A stretch of DNA of 64,000 nt from Faecalibacterium prausnitzii (GTDB lineage Bacteria > Bacillota > Clostridia > Oscillospirales > Ruminococcaceae), in contig NZ_PXUP01000002.1 of NCBI RefSeq assembly GCF_003324185.1, positions 62,001 through 126,000 on the forward strand, written 5' to 3'. This document shows, in pieces, positions 55,564 through 63,276 of the stretch. The position numbers were made by a program, and so were the translations under genes. Numbering within the stretch: the first letter of the stretch is position 1; each line of letters starts with the position of its first letter. Under the pieces are notes generated by a model. It saw only the letters and a list, made by a program, of their open reading frames with translations. It was not told the origin of the DNA and did not search any database.

Positions 55564-56967
55564 ATGGCAAAAAAGCCGATCAAGGTGACCGAGGTCGTCC
55601 TGCGTGATGCGCACCAGTCTTTGCTGGCTACCCGTATGACCATGGACGAGATGCGCCCCATCCTGCCCGAAATGGACAAGATCAACTACTTCTCCGTGGA
55701 GTGCTGGGGCGGCGCTACGTTCGACAGCTGCATCCGCTTTCTGGACGAGGATCCTTGGGAGCGTCTGCGCATCCTGCGCAAGGAACTGCCGCACCAGAAG
55801 CTGCAGATGCTGTTCCGCGGCCAGAATATGCTGGGCTACCGTCCCTACGCAGATGACGCTGTGGAGTACTTTGTACAGAAGTCTGTTGCCAACGGCATCG
55901 ACGTCATCCGCATCTTCGACGCTCTGAACGACCCCCGCAACCTGCAGACTGCCATCAAGTCTGCCAACAAAGAGGGCGCTCATGTGCAGGGCTGCATCAG
56001 CTACACCCTGAGCCCCGTGCATAACAACGAGTACTTTGCAGCCTACGCCAAGACTTTGGAGGAGATGGGCGCAAACTCCATCTGCATCAAGGATATGGCA
56101 GGTCTGCTCACTCCCTATACCTGCTATGATCTGGTCAAGAAGCTGAAGGAGACCGTCAGCATCCCTGTGGATATCCACAGCCACTACACTGCAGGTCTGG
56201 CTTCCATGTCCATCCTCAAGGGCATCGAGGCAGGTGCCGATATCATCGATACCGCCATGAGCCCCCTGAGCCTTGGTACCAGCCATATGCCCACCGAGAG
56301 CCTGGTGGCTGCCCTGCAGGGCACCGACTACGACACCGGTCTGGATCTGAAGCAGCTGAATGTCGTGCGCGCTTACTTTGCAAAGCTGCGTGAGAAGTAC
56401 ATCGCCAACGGCCAGATCAGCCCCAAGAGCTTGGGTGTGGACGCCAACACCCTGCTGTATCAGGTGCCGGGCGGCATGTTCTCCAACATGCTCAAGCAGC
56501 TGAAGGATGCCGGCAAGGAAGACAAGCTGGACGAAGTGCTGGCCGAGATCCCCCGCGTCCGTGAGGATGCAGGTTATCCGCCGCTGGTCACCCCCACCAG
56601 CCAGATCGTTGGCACGCAGGCTGTGTTCAACGTCATCATGGGCGAGCGCTACAAGATGGTTACCAAGGAGTTCAAGGGTCTGGTCCACGGCGACTACGGC
56701 AAGACTCCCGCTCCCATCAAGCCCGAGTTCACCAAGAAGATCCTTGGCGACGAGCAGCCCATTACCTGCCGCTTTGCCGATACGCTGGCTCCCGAGATGG
56801 ACAAGCTGAAGGCCGAGGCTGCCAAGTGGGCAACGCAGGAAGAGGACGTGCTGACCTACGCTATGTTCCCGCAGGTCGCTCCCAAGTTCTTCGATAAGCG
56901 CAATGCCAAAAAGCAGGGCGTGGACGGCGATCATGTGGACTACACCAACCAGTCTCATCCTGTCTGA
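55564..56967 (+). CDS. Oxaloacetate decarboxylase alpha/pyruvate carboxylase-B-like carboxyltransferase (5S type)
   Basis: A TIM-barrel carboxyltransferase of 467 residues. 'VVLRDAHQSLLATRM' and 'ECWGGATFD' form the start of the metal site. The carbamylated Lys region is 'SICIKDMAGLLTP', with the metal His pair in 'IHSHYTAGLA'. The C-terminal PYC_OADA helical domain is present, but no biotin domain is fused, unlike OadA, so it must use the separate carrier. AGAGGTG lies just before ATG 55564. With the two genes upstream it reproduces the 12S/1.3S/5S set of methylmalonyl-CoA:pyruvate transcarboxylase. Confidence 0.9.
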   Translation: MAKKPIKVTEVVLRDAHQSLLATRMTMDEMRPILPEMDKINYFSVECWGGATFDSCIRFLDEDPWERLRILRKELPHQKLQMLFRGQNMLGYRPYADDAVEYFVQKSVANGIDVIRIFDALNDPRNLQTAIKSANKEGAHVQGCISYTLSPVHNNEYFAAYAKTLEEMGANSICIKDMAGLLTPYTCYDLVKKLKETVSIPVDIHSHYTAGLASMSILKGIEAGADIIDTAMSPLSLGTSHMPTESLVAALQGTDYDTGLDLKQLNVVRAYFAKLREKYIANGQISPKSLGVDANTLLYQVPGGMFSNMLKQLKDAGKEDKLDEVLAEIPRVREDAGYPPLVTPTSQIVGTQAVFNVIMGERYKMVTKEFKGLVHGDYGKTPAPIKPEFTKKILGDEQPITCRFADTLAPEMDKLKAEAAKWATQEEDVLTYAMFPQVAPKFFDKRNAKKQGVDGDHVDYTNQSHPV

Positions 56968-56983
56968 TAAATAAATCCCTTTC

Positions 56984-57021
56984 AAGGCTGCTGCACAAAA
57001 TGCTGTGCAGCAGCCTTTTTT
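56984..57021 (+). terminator. Terminator of the carboxyltransferase operon
   Basis: A perfect 13-bp stem (56984-56996 with 57005-57017) and a T-run. Confidence 0.92.
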
Positions 57022-57086
57022 GCGTATCCGGCAAAGGCACAAGACGTACTCTGTCGGGTAATCCCGGAAAAACTTCTGCTTACACA

Positions 57087-57115
57087 TTGACTTGCCGCCC
57101 AATACCTTTTATAAT
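57087..57115 (+). promoter_or_regulatory. Promoter of the stand-alone HTH gene
   Basis: TTGACT at 57087-57092, a 17-base spacer and TATAAT at 57110-57115. Confidence 0.85.
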
Positions 57116-57162
57116 GTTTGGTATAGCCGTACAATACAACAAATGATGTGGAGGAAAATGCT

Positions 57163-57504
57163 ATGCGAAGCATCCCGGAGCAGCGCATTGCTGAGTTTCA
57201 GGAGCAGGACTATCAACTGTATTTTGGCATTTCAAAGCTGGAATTTGACCGGATGCTCAAGGCTCTGCATGAGGCTTACCGTCAGGAGCACAAGCGCAAG
57301 ACCCGTTTTACCAAGATCTCTATGATGGACAAGCTCATCCTGACCTTGATCTATCGCTACGAGTACCGCACGATGGAAAGCATTGCCAAGGAATACGAGG
57401 TTTCTCTGGATACCATTGCCGACAACATCCATTGGGTGGAGCGCACGCTGCTCAATGCAGATATCCTGCAAACCAGTGTGACCTGCGTTTATAAGACGAA
57501 CTGA
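57163..57504 (+). CDS. Stand-alone HTH protein derived from an IS5-type transposase N-terminus
   Basis: 113 residues starting at ATG 57163 (GGAGG upstream; GTG 57148 is possible). The core 'KISMMDKLILTLIYRYEYRTMESIAKEYEVS' (given here as landmarks KISMMDKL, YEYRTMES and EYEVS) is the helix-turn-helix that opens DDE transposases of the IS5/IS1031 group, ending at 'DNIHWVERTLL'. The DDE catalytic part is missing. No terminal inverted repeats or target duplications are seen. The gene has a near-consensus promoter and a tight terminator, and codon use like its neighbours. It may be domesticated as a DNA-binding regulator, or be a remnant. Confidence 0.75.
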   Translation: MRSIPEQRIAEFQEQDYQLYFGISKLEFDRMLKALHEAYRQEHKRKTRFTKISMMDKLILTLIYRYEYRTMESIAKEYEVSLDTIADNIHWVERTLLNADILQTSVTCVYKTN

Positions 57505-57510
57505 TGTTAT

Positions 57511-57543
57511 GACCCTGCGTGAAAACGCGGGGTTATATTTTTT
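57511..57543 (+). terminator. Terminator of the HTH gene
   Basis: A ten-bp stem with a GAAA tetraloop (57511-57520, 57525-57534, two wobbles) followed by ATATTTTTT, seven bases after the stop codon. Confidence 0.85.
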
Positions 57544-57649
57544 ACAAGGGGAAAACTTCTGGAAAAGCGGTAACTGCCGCAGCCATGTTGTTTTGGCTGC
57601 GCAGCAGTAAAAATGAAAACTGTGTTTTTTGCACGGATGCAGTCTGCAC

Positions 57650-57678
57650 CTTGAATTTTTCAGAAAAGAATAGTAAAA
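57650..57678 (+). promoter_or_regulatory. Promoter of the yicC-remA-gmk-priA-def-fmt-rsmB operon
   Basis: TTGAAT at 57650-57655, a 17-base spacer and TAAAAT at 57673-57678. Confidence 0.72.
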
Positions 57679-57772
57679 TGATGCTATATGTATCGTAACA
57701 TGGGCTTGTGTGCCCAAAGCGGATACCTATACAGAAAAACCGAAGTTAAACCGCAAAAGAATAGGAGCTAGT

Positions 57773-58651
57773 ATGATCTTAAGCATGACCGGTTTCGGCA
57801 GGGGGACTGCCGTGCTCAATGGCCGCGAGATCACTGTGGAACTGCGCAGCGTGAACTCCCGCTATTTCGAGTATTCCTCCCGCATCCCGCGCACCTGCAG
57901 TTCTCTGGACAGCCGCCTGAAAAAGCAGCTCAACCAGCGGATCTCCCGCGGCAAGGTAGAGCTTAGCATGACCGTCCAGAACGTGGACGCAGCGGATACC
58001 GTGGTCGCCGTCAACATGGAGCTTGCCCGCAGCTATCAGCAGGCCATGCGGGACCTGTCCGAGCAGCTGGGGGTCAAAAATGATGTGTCCACTGCCGTTC
58101 TGACCCGCTTCCCGGATGTGCTGACCACCCGCCACGCCGATGTGGACGAGGAGCAGCTGTGGCAGGATGTGTCTGCCGTTACCGCGCAGGCGCTGGATCG
58201 CTTTGTGGAGATGCGTGCCGCCGAGGGCGCCAAGATGAAAGCAGACGTGGAAAGCCGTCTTGTGTTTCTGGAACAGTGCGTCGGCAAAGTGGAGAGCCTG
58301 AGTGCAGGCCGGGTGGAAAACTACACCAACCGCCTGTACGAGAAACTCAAGGTCATCCTGCAGGATCGCGACATCGATGACGCCCGTGTGCTGACCGAGG
58401 CCGCCATTTTTGGCGATAAGACCGCCGTGGATGAAGAAACTGTCCGTCTGCGCAGCCACATTGCACAGTACCGCGATATCCTGCAGCTGGACGAGCCCGT
58501 GGGCCGCAAGCTGGATTTCCTGACGCAGGAGTTGAACCGTGAGACCAATACCATCGGTTCCAAGTGTCAGGATCTGGATATCACCCGTATTGTGGTGGAT
58601 ATGAAGGCGGAGATCGAAAAAATCCGCGAGCAGATTCAGAATCTGGAATAA
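57773..58651 (+). CDS. yicC: YicC/YloC-family endoribonuclease
   Basis: 292 residues. The N-terminus 'MILSMTGFGRG' and 'VELRSVNSRYFEYS', and the C-terminal 'GRKLDFLTQELNRETNTIGSK' (DUF1732, quoted in part) are full-length family signatures. Recent work shows YicC/YloC to be an RNA-cutting ring-shaped enzyme. AGGAG precedes ATG 57773, and the longer frame upstream covers the promoter and is rejected. It heads the conserved yloC-remA-gmk cluster of Firmicutes. Confidence 0.95.
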   Translation: MILSMTGFGRGTAVLNGREITVELRSVNSRYFEYSSRIPRTCSSLDSRLKKQLNQRISRGKVELSMTVQNVDAADTVVAVNMELARSYQQAMRDLSEQLGVKNDVSTAVLTRFPDVLTTRHADVDEEQLWQDVSAVTAQALDRFVEMRAAEGAKMKADVESRLVFLEQCVGKVESLSAGRVENYTNRLYEKLKVILQDRDIDDARVLTEAAIFGDKTAVDEETVRLRSHIAQYRDILQLDEPVGRKLDFLTQELNRETNTIGSKCQDLDITRIVVDMKAEIEKIREQIQNLE

Positions 58652-58669
58652 TATGTTGTGGAGGAGCCT

Positions 58670-58948
58670 ATGAAACTCATCAACATCGGCTTTGGCAATA
58701 TGGTCAGTGCGGGGCGCGTGGTGGCAGTCGTCAGCCCGGACTCCGCACCGGTCAAACGTCTGGTGAAGGAAGCACGCGAGCGCGGGATGCTGATTGATGC
58801 CTCTTACGGCCGCAGCACCCGAGCTGTGCTTATCATGGACTCCGATCATGTTGTGCTGTCTGCCCTTCAGCCCGAAACGGTGGCAAGCCGCGCCGCCGGG
58901 CAGGAGGGTAGAGCATCAATGGAGGAAGAAACATCTCATGGCGAATGA
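58670..58948 (+). CDS. remA: RemA-family DNA-binding regulator (DUF370)
   Basis: A 92-residue protein. '[27 protein letters not shown]' (given as landmarks INIGFGN and SPDSAP) and '[15 protein letters not shown]' match RemA, a ring-forming activator of biofilm-matrix and osmoprotection genes in Bacillus. Its C-terminal tail is about 10 residues beyond the core. GGAGG precedes ATG 58670. It overlaps gmk by 11 bases. Confidence 0.94.
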   Translation: MKLINIGFGNMVSAGRVVAVVSPDSAPVKRLVKEARERGMLIDASYGRSTRAVLIMDSDHVVLSALQPETVASRAAGQEGRASMEEETSHGE

Positions 58949-59510
58949 TAAATTTCTGTTTGTAGTTTCCGGCGCAGCCGGCACCGGCAAGGACAGCGTG
59001 GTCAGGGCACTGCGCGAGGCACACCCCGAAATCGAAAAGACCGTCTCTGCCACCACACGCGCCCCGCGCCCCGGCGAGCAGGAGGGTGTGGACTACTACT
59101 ACCGCACCCGCGAGCAGTTCCAGCAGCTGCTGGAAAACGATCAGGTGGTGGAGCACAACTTCTATAACGGCAACTACTACGGCACCCTGAAGTCTGAGGT
59201 GGAAAAGCGGCTGGAGGCTGGTAAGGTGGTCGTGCTGGTCATTGACGTGCACGGCGCTGCCAATATCCGCCGGATGTTCCCGGGCGCTACCACCGTGTTC
59301 CTGCTGCCGCCCTCTGTGGAGGAGCTGGAGCATCGCCTGCGCGGCCGCGGCACCGAGACTGAGGAAAGCATTCAGGAGCGTCTCGCCACCGCCCGGCAGG
59401 AGCTGGACGAGCAGGATAAGTTTACCGTAAAGCTGGTCAACAACCAGATCGAGCCCTGCGCCGCAGAACTGTATCAGGTCATCTGCCAGCGCGCCGGGCT
59501 GCAGGGCTGA
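58938..59510 (+). CDS. gmk: Guanylate kinase
   Basis: Converts GMP to GDP with ATP, 190 residues. The P-loop is '[12 protein letters not shown]', the GMP-binding stretch is '[19 protein letters not shown]', and '[12 protein letters not shown]' follows. In most families the P-loop reads GPSGxGKST, so the Ala-Ala variant is mildly unusual. ATG 58938 overlaps the end of remA, with GGAGG 12 bases upstream. The rpoZ gene that normally follows gmk is absent, and priA comes next after 28 bases. Confidence 0.93.
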   Translation: MANDKFLFVVSGAAGTGKDSVVRALREAHPEIEKTVSATTRAPRPGEQEGVDYYYRTREQFQQLLENDQVVEHNFYNGNYYGTLKSEVEKRLEAGKVVVLVIDVHGAANIRRMFPGATTVFLLPPSVEELEHRLRGRGTETEESIQERLATARQELDEQDKFTVKLVNNQIEPCAAELYQVICQRAGLQG

Positions 59511-59538
59511 AAAATCAAGCGTTGAAGGAGTTGGACGA

Positions 59539-61800
59539 ATGCCCAAAACGGTAGGCGTTGCCGTCAGCAATGCGACCTTCCATTTTGATAAGCTGTATAC
59601 CTACGCTGTTCTGCCGGAGCACCAGAATGCGGTGCGTCTGGGCAGCATGGTGCTGGTGCCCTTTGGCAAGGGCAGCCGCGCCCGCATGGGCGTGGTGCTG
59701 GCCTGCGATGCCGAGCCGGAGCACTCCAAGCTGAAATATCTGTTCGATGTAGCCCCGGCCTCGGCCTGCCTGACCCCGGAGCTGCTGCGGCTGGTGCATT
59801 TTCTAAAGGAGCGCACCTTCTGCACCTACTACGAGGCCGTCAAGGCGGTCATTCCGTATGGTGCACAGTACAAGCCCTCCGTGGCCGCAGACGGTGTTAC
59901 CCCGATGCTGCAAAAGCAGCTTACCCGCCACACCGAAAACGCCTATAAGCTGGTGGGCACACTGCCGCAAAAGCCAAAGCCTACGGCAAAGCAGCTGGCG
60001 GCGGTGGCGCTGCTGAGCGGCGGCCCCCGTACCCTGAACGAACTGGAGGATAAGGGCATCAGCCGCGCAGTGCTGGATAACCTGTGCACCAAAGGTGTGC
60101 TGGAATGTAGCAAGGTGAATAAGTCCATCGACCTCTACGCCTCCATCCCGCTGCGCAACGACCCCATCACCCTCACAGAGCAGCAGCAGGCCGCCTACGA
60201 CACGCTGCTGCCCAAGCTAGAAGATACCGTACCCCATTCGGCGCTGTTGTACGGCGTTACCGGCAGCGGCAAGACGCTGGTGTTTTTAAAGTTGATTTCC
60301 CGCTGTCTGGAACTTGGCCGCAAGGCGCTGGTGCTGGTGCCGGAGATCAGTCTGACCCCGCAGATGATCCTGCGGTTAAAAGGGCAGTTCGGCCGCCGCG
60401 TAGCAGTGCAGCACTCTGCACTCAACCACACCGAACGCCTGCTGCAATGGCAGATGATCCAGGATGGCGGCGCAGATATCGTGGTGGGCACCCGCAGCGC
60501 AGTGTTTTCGCCGCTGGAAAATATCGGCCTTATCATCATTGACGAGGAGCAGGAGCACACCTACCGGTCGGAATCCGCACCGCGCTACTCTGCCCACGAG
60601 GTTGCCCGCCAGCGTGCCGCCGAAAACGGCGCACTGCTGCTTCTGGCCAGCGCCACCCCAAGTACCGAGAGCTTTTACGCTGCGCAGAATGGACGCACCC
60701 AGCTGGTGCGCCTGACCAAGCGCTACGGCGGCAACCCGCTGCCCAGTGTGCAGATCGTGGATATGCGGGCAGAGCTGGCAGCGGGCAACCCCCGGGAGAT
60801 CAGCCTTGCGCTGGAGGATGCCATCCGCCGCAATCTTGAGGCAGAAAAGCAGACCATTCTTCTGCTCAACCGCCGGGGCTACCAGACCATTGCCCAGTGC
60901 GAGGACTGCCGCGAGGTGCTCAAGTGCCCCAAGTGCAGCGTGCCCATGGTATACCACAAATCAGCGCATAAGGTGCTGTGCCACTACTGCGGCTCCCAGC
61001 AGGAGCCGCCGCCCACCCTTTGCCCGGCCTGCGGCGGTAAATTACAGTACCGGGGCTTTGGCACCCAAAAAGCCGAAGAGGAGCTGGCAAAGCTCTTCCC
61101 GGAGGCGCGGGTGCTGCGTATGGATCAAGACTCTACCGCCGCCAAGGACGCCCACGAAAAGCTGCTTGCCAAATTTGCAGCGCATGAATATGACATCATG
61201 GTAGGCACCCAGATGGTGGCGAAGGGTCTGGATTTCGAGGATGTGACCCTTGTGGGCGTGCTGGGCATTGATTCGCTGCTGTTCGCGCAGGGCTTCCGGG
61301 CATACGAGAACGTGTTCAGCCTGATCACACAAGTGGTGGGACGCAGCGGCCGCGCAAAAGAGCCCGGCTTTGCCATCATCCAGACCACCGACCCGGACAA
61401 CCCAGTGCTCACCCTTGCTGCTGCACAGGATTATGATGCCTTCTACGAGCAGGAGATCACCTACCGCAAGCTTGGCTTGTACCCGCCCTTCTGTGGGCTG
61501 TGCGTCATCGGCTTTGCCGGTGCAAAGGAGAACGAGGTGGCGCGCGCCGCTGCCCGTTTCTCGGCGCTTTTAGGGCAACAGGCGGCCAAGCAGCCGGATC
61601 TGCCCCTGCGCATTCTGGGCCCTACGCCCGGCAGTATTGAAAAGATCAACGACACCTACCGCTATAAGCTTACTGTCAAGTGCCGCAACGACCGCCGCTT
61701 CCGCGACCTCGTGCGCAGCACGCTGGCATTGTATGAAAAAGAAAAACTGCCGTCTAAGGCATCGGTCGTGGTAGACCTGCACTCGGACGGTGACATCTGA
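59539..61800 (+). CDS. priA: Primosomal protein N' (replication restart helicase)
   Basis: Restarts stalled replication forks, 753 residues. The N-terminal 3'-end-binding domain is followed by a winged helix and the helicase core. Walker A 'GVTGSGKT' starts near 239, the Walker B is 'IIDEEQEHTY', and the zinc-binding cysteines form two clusters (CEDC, CPKC, CHYC, CPAC). 'TQMVAKGLDFEDVTLVGV' and 'GRSGRAKEPG' are helicase motifs V and VI. AAGGAG lies just before ATG 59539. It belongs to the same operon as gmk and def. Confidence 0.97.
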   Translation: MPKTVGVAVSNATFHFDKLYTYAVLPEHQNAVRLGSMVLVPFGKGSRARMGVVLACDAEPEHSKLKYLFDVAPASACLTPELLRLVHFLKERTFCTYYEAVKAVIPYGAQYKPSVAADGVTPMLQKQLTRHTENAYKLVGTLPQKPKPTAKQLAAVALLSGGPRTLNELEDKGISRAVLDNLCTKGVLECSKVNKSIDLYASIPLRNDPITLTEQQQAAYDTLLPKLEDTVPHSALLYGVTGSGKTLVFLKLISRCLELGRKALVLVPEISLTPQMILRLKGQFGRRVAVQHSALNHTERLLQWQMIQDGGADIVVGTRSAVFSPLENIGLIIIDEEQEHTYRSESAPRYSAHEVARQRAAENGALLLLASATPSTESFYAAQNGRTQLVRLTKRYGGNPLPSVQIVDMRAELAAGNPREISLALEDAIRRNLEAEKQTILLLNRRGYQTIAQCEDCREVLKCPKCSVPMVYHKSAHKVLCHYCGSQQEPPPTLCPACGGKLQYRGFGTQKAEEELAKLFPEARVLRMDQDSTAAKDAHEKLLAKFAAHEYDIMVGTQMVAKGLDFEDVTLVGVLGIDSLLFAQGFRAYENVFSLITQVVGRSGRAKEPGFAIIQTTDPDNPVLTLAAAQDYDAFYEQEITYRKLGLYPPFCGLCVIGFAGAKENEVARAAARFSALLGQQAAKQPDLPLRILGPTPGSIEKINDTYRYKLTVKCRNDRRFRDLVRSTLALYEKEKLPSKASVVVDLHSDGDI

Positions 61801-61819
61801 TAAAACTGGAGGTACCATT

Positions 61820-62356
61820 ATGGCTATCCGTAATATTGTTAAAGAAGGCGATCCCATCCTGAACAAGGTCTGCCGTCCTGTGACCAATTTTGACGACCGT
61901 CTGGCCACCCTGCTGGACGATATGCGCGAGACTATGATCGCCGCCGATGGCGTGGGTCTGGCTGGCCCGCAGGTGGGCATGATGCGCCGCCTGTTCGTGG
62001 TGTGGGACACCACCGATGCCCCGGAGGAGATCCCCGAGGATTACGAGTACAAGTTCATTGATTTCGTCAATCCCGAGATCCTTGCTGTTTCTGAGGAGGA
62101 AGAGACCGCCTATGAGGGCTGCCTGTCCTTCCCGGGGCACAACGGCGCTGTGACCCGCCCCGTTGCCGTCAAGGTGCGTGCACAGGATCGCAACGGCGAA
62201 TGGTTCGAGCTGGAAGCCGATGGCCTGCTGGGCCGCTGTATCCAGCACGAGAACGACCATCTGGATGGCATCACCATCATGGAGTCCAGCGAGTACTTCT
62301 ATGAGGATACCGAGGAAGGCAAAAAGGCTGCCCGCGAAGCGAAAGGAAACAACTGA
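61820..62356 (+). CDS. def: Peptide deformylase
   Basis: Removes the formyl group from new proteins, 178 residues. The three motifs are 'GVGLAGPQVG', 'EGCLSFPG' (metal Cys) and 'QHENDHLDG' (metal His pair and catalytic Glu). TGGAGG lies eight bases before ATG 61820, and the longer frame starts inside the priA end. It overlaps fmt by one base (TGATG), coupling deformylation with formylation of initiator tRNA. Confidence 0.97.
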   Translation: MAIRNIVKEGDPILNKVCRPVTNFDDRLATLLDDMRETMIAADGVGLAGPQVGMMRRLFVVWDTTDAPEEIPEDYEYKFIDFVNPEILAVSEEEETAYEGCLSFPGHNGAVTRPVAVKVRAQDRNGEWFELEADGLLGRCIQHENDHLDGITIMESSEYFYEDTEEGKKAAREAKGNN

Positions 62357-63276
62357 TGCGCATTTTGTTCATGGGCACGCCGGATATTGCTGCCGAGTGC
62401 CTGAAAGCCCTGTATGCTGCCGGGCATGATATCTGTGCCGTGTACACCCGGCGGGATAAGCCCGTCGGCCGCAAGCAGGTGCTCACCGCACCGCCGGTCA
62501 AGGAGGTTGCGCTGGCGCACGGCACGCCCGTGTTCCAGCCCCGCACCCTGCGGGACGGCAGCGAGGATGAAAACATCCGCGCCCTCGCCCCGGAACTGAT
62601 CGTGGTGGTGGCTTATGGCTGCATCCTGCCGAAGTCCGTGCTGGAAATGCCCCGCTACGGCTGCATCAATCTGCACGTTTCGCTGCTGCCGAAGTATCGC
62701 GGCAGCGCCCCGGTGCAGTGGTCGGTGCTGAACGGTGACGCTGAGACTGGAGTTTCCATCATGCAGATGGACGAAGGGCTGGATACCGGCGATGTTCTGT
62801 ACTGCAAAAAGATTACCATCGACCCCGAGGAGACCAGCGGTGAACTGTTCGACCGCGTTACCGCTGTGGGTGCCGAAGCTCTGTGTGAAACGATTCCCCA
62901 GATCGCAGCAGGCACCCTGACGGCTGTGCCGCAACAGCACGAGAACGCTACCCTTGCCCCCATGCTGAACAAGGAGATGGCAGAGTTCCACCTGACCGAC
63001 ACTGCCGTCCATATCCACAACTGGGTGCGCGGCATGAACCCTTGGCCGGGTGCATGGTTCATCACCTCCGGCGGCAAAAAGCTCAAGGTGATGTCCAGCC
63101 GCGTGGCCGCCGCTCATGGCGAAGCCCCCGGCACGGTGCTGGCCACAAAGCCCCTGACCGTAGCCTGCGGCGAGGGTGCTATCCAACTGCTGGTAGTCGT
63201 GCCAGAGGGAAAAAAGCCCATGGACGGCACTGCCTTTGCAGCGGGTCTGCGCCTGAAAACGGGGGATAGCCTCTGA
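62356..63276 (+). CDS. fmt: Methionyl-tRNA formyltransferase
   Basis: Formylates Met-tRNAi, 306 residues. The N-terminal formyltransferase fold begins 'MRILFMGTPDIAAE'. The active-site stretch 'NLHVSLLPKYRGSAPVQW' carries the Asn-His pair, with the catalytic Asp in 'MQMDEGLDTGDV'. The C-terminal tRNA-binding barrel is present. Both ends overlap neighbours by a single base (TGATG with def and with rsmB). Confidence 0.97.
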   Translation: MRILFMGTPDIAAECLKALYAAGHDICAVYTRRDKPVGRKQVLTAPPVKEVALAHGTPVFQPRTLRDGSEDENIRALAPELIVVVAYGCILPKSVLEMPRYGCINLHVSLLPKYRGSAPVQWSVLNGDAETGVSIMQMDEGLDTGDVLYCKKITIDPEETSGELFDRVTAVGAEALCETIPQIAAGTLTAVPQQHENATLAPMLNKEMAEFHLTDTAVHIHNWVRGMNPWPGAWFITSGGKKLKVMSSRVAAAHGEAPGTVLATKPLTVACGEGAIQLLVVVPEGKKPMDGTAFAAGLRLKTGDSL

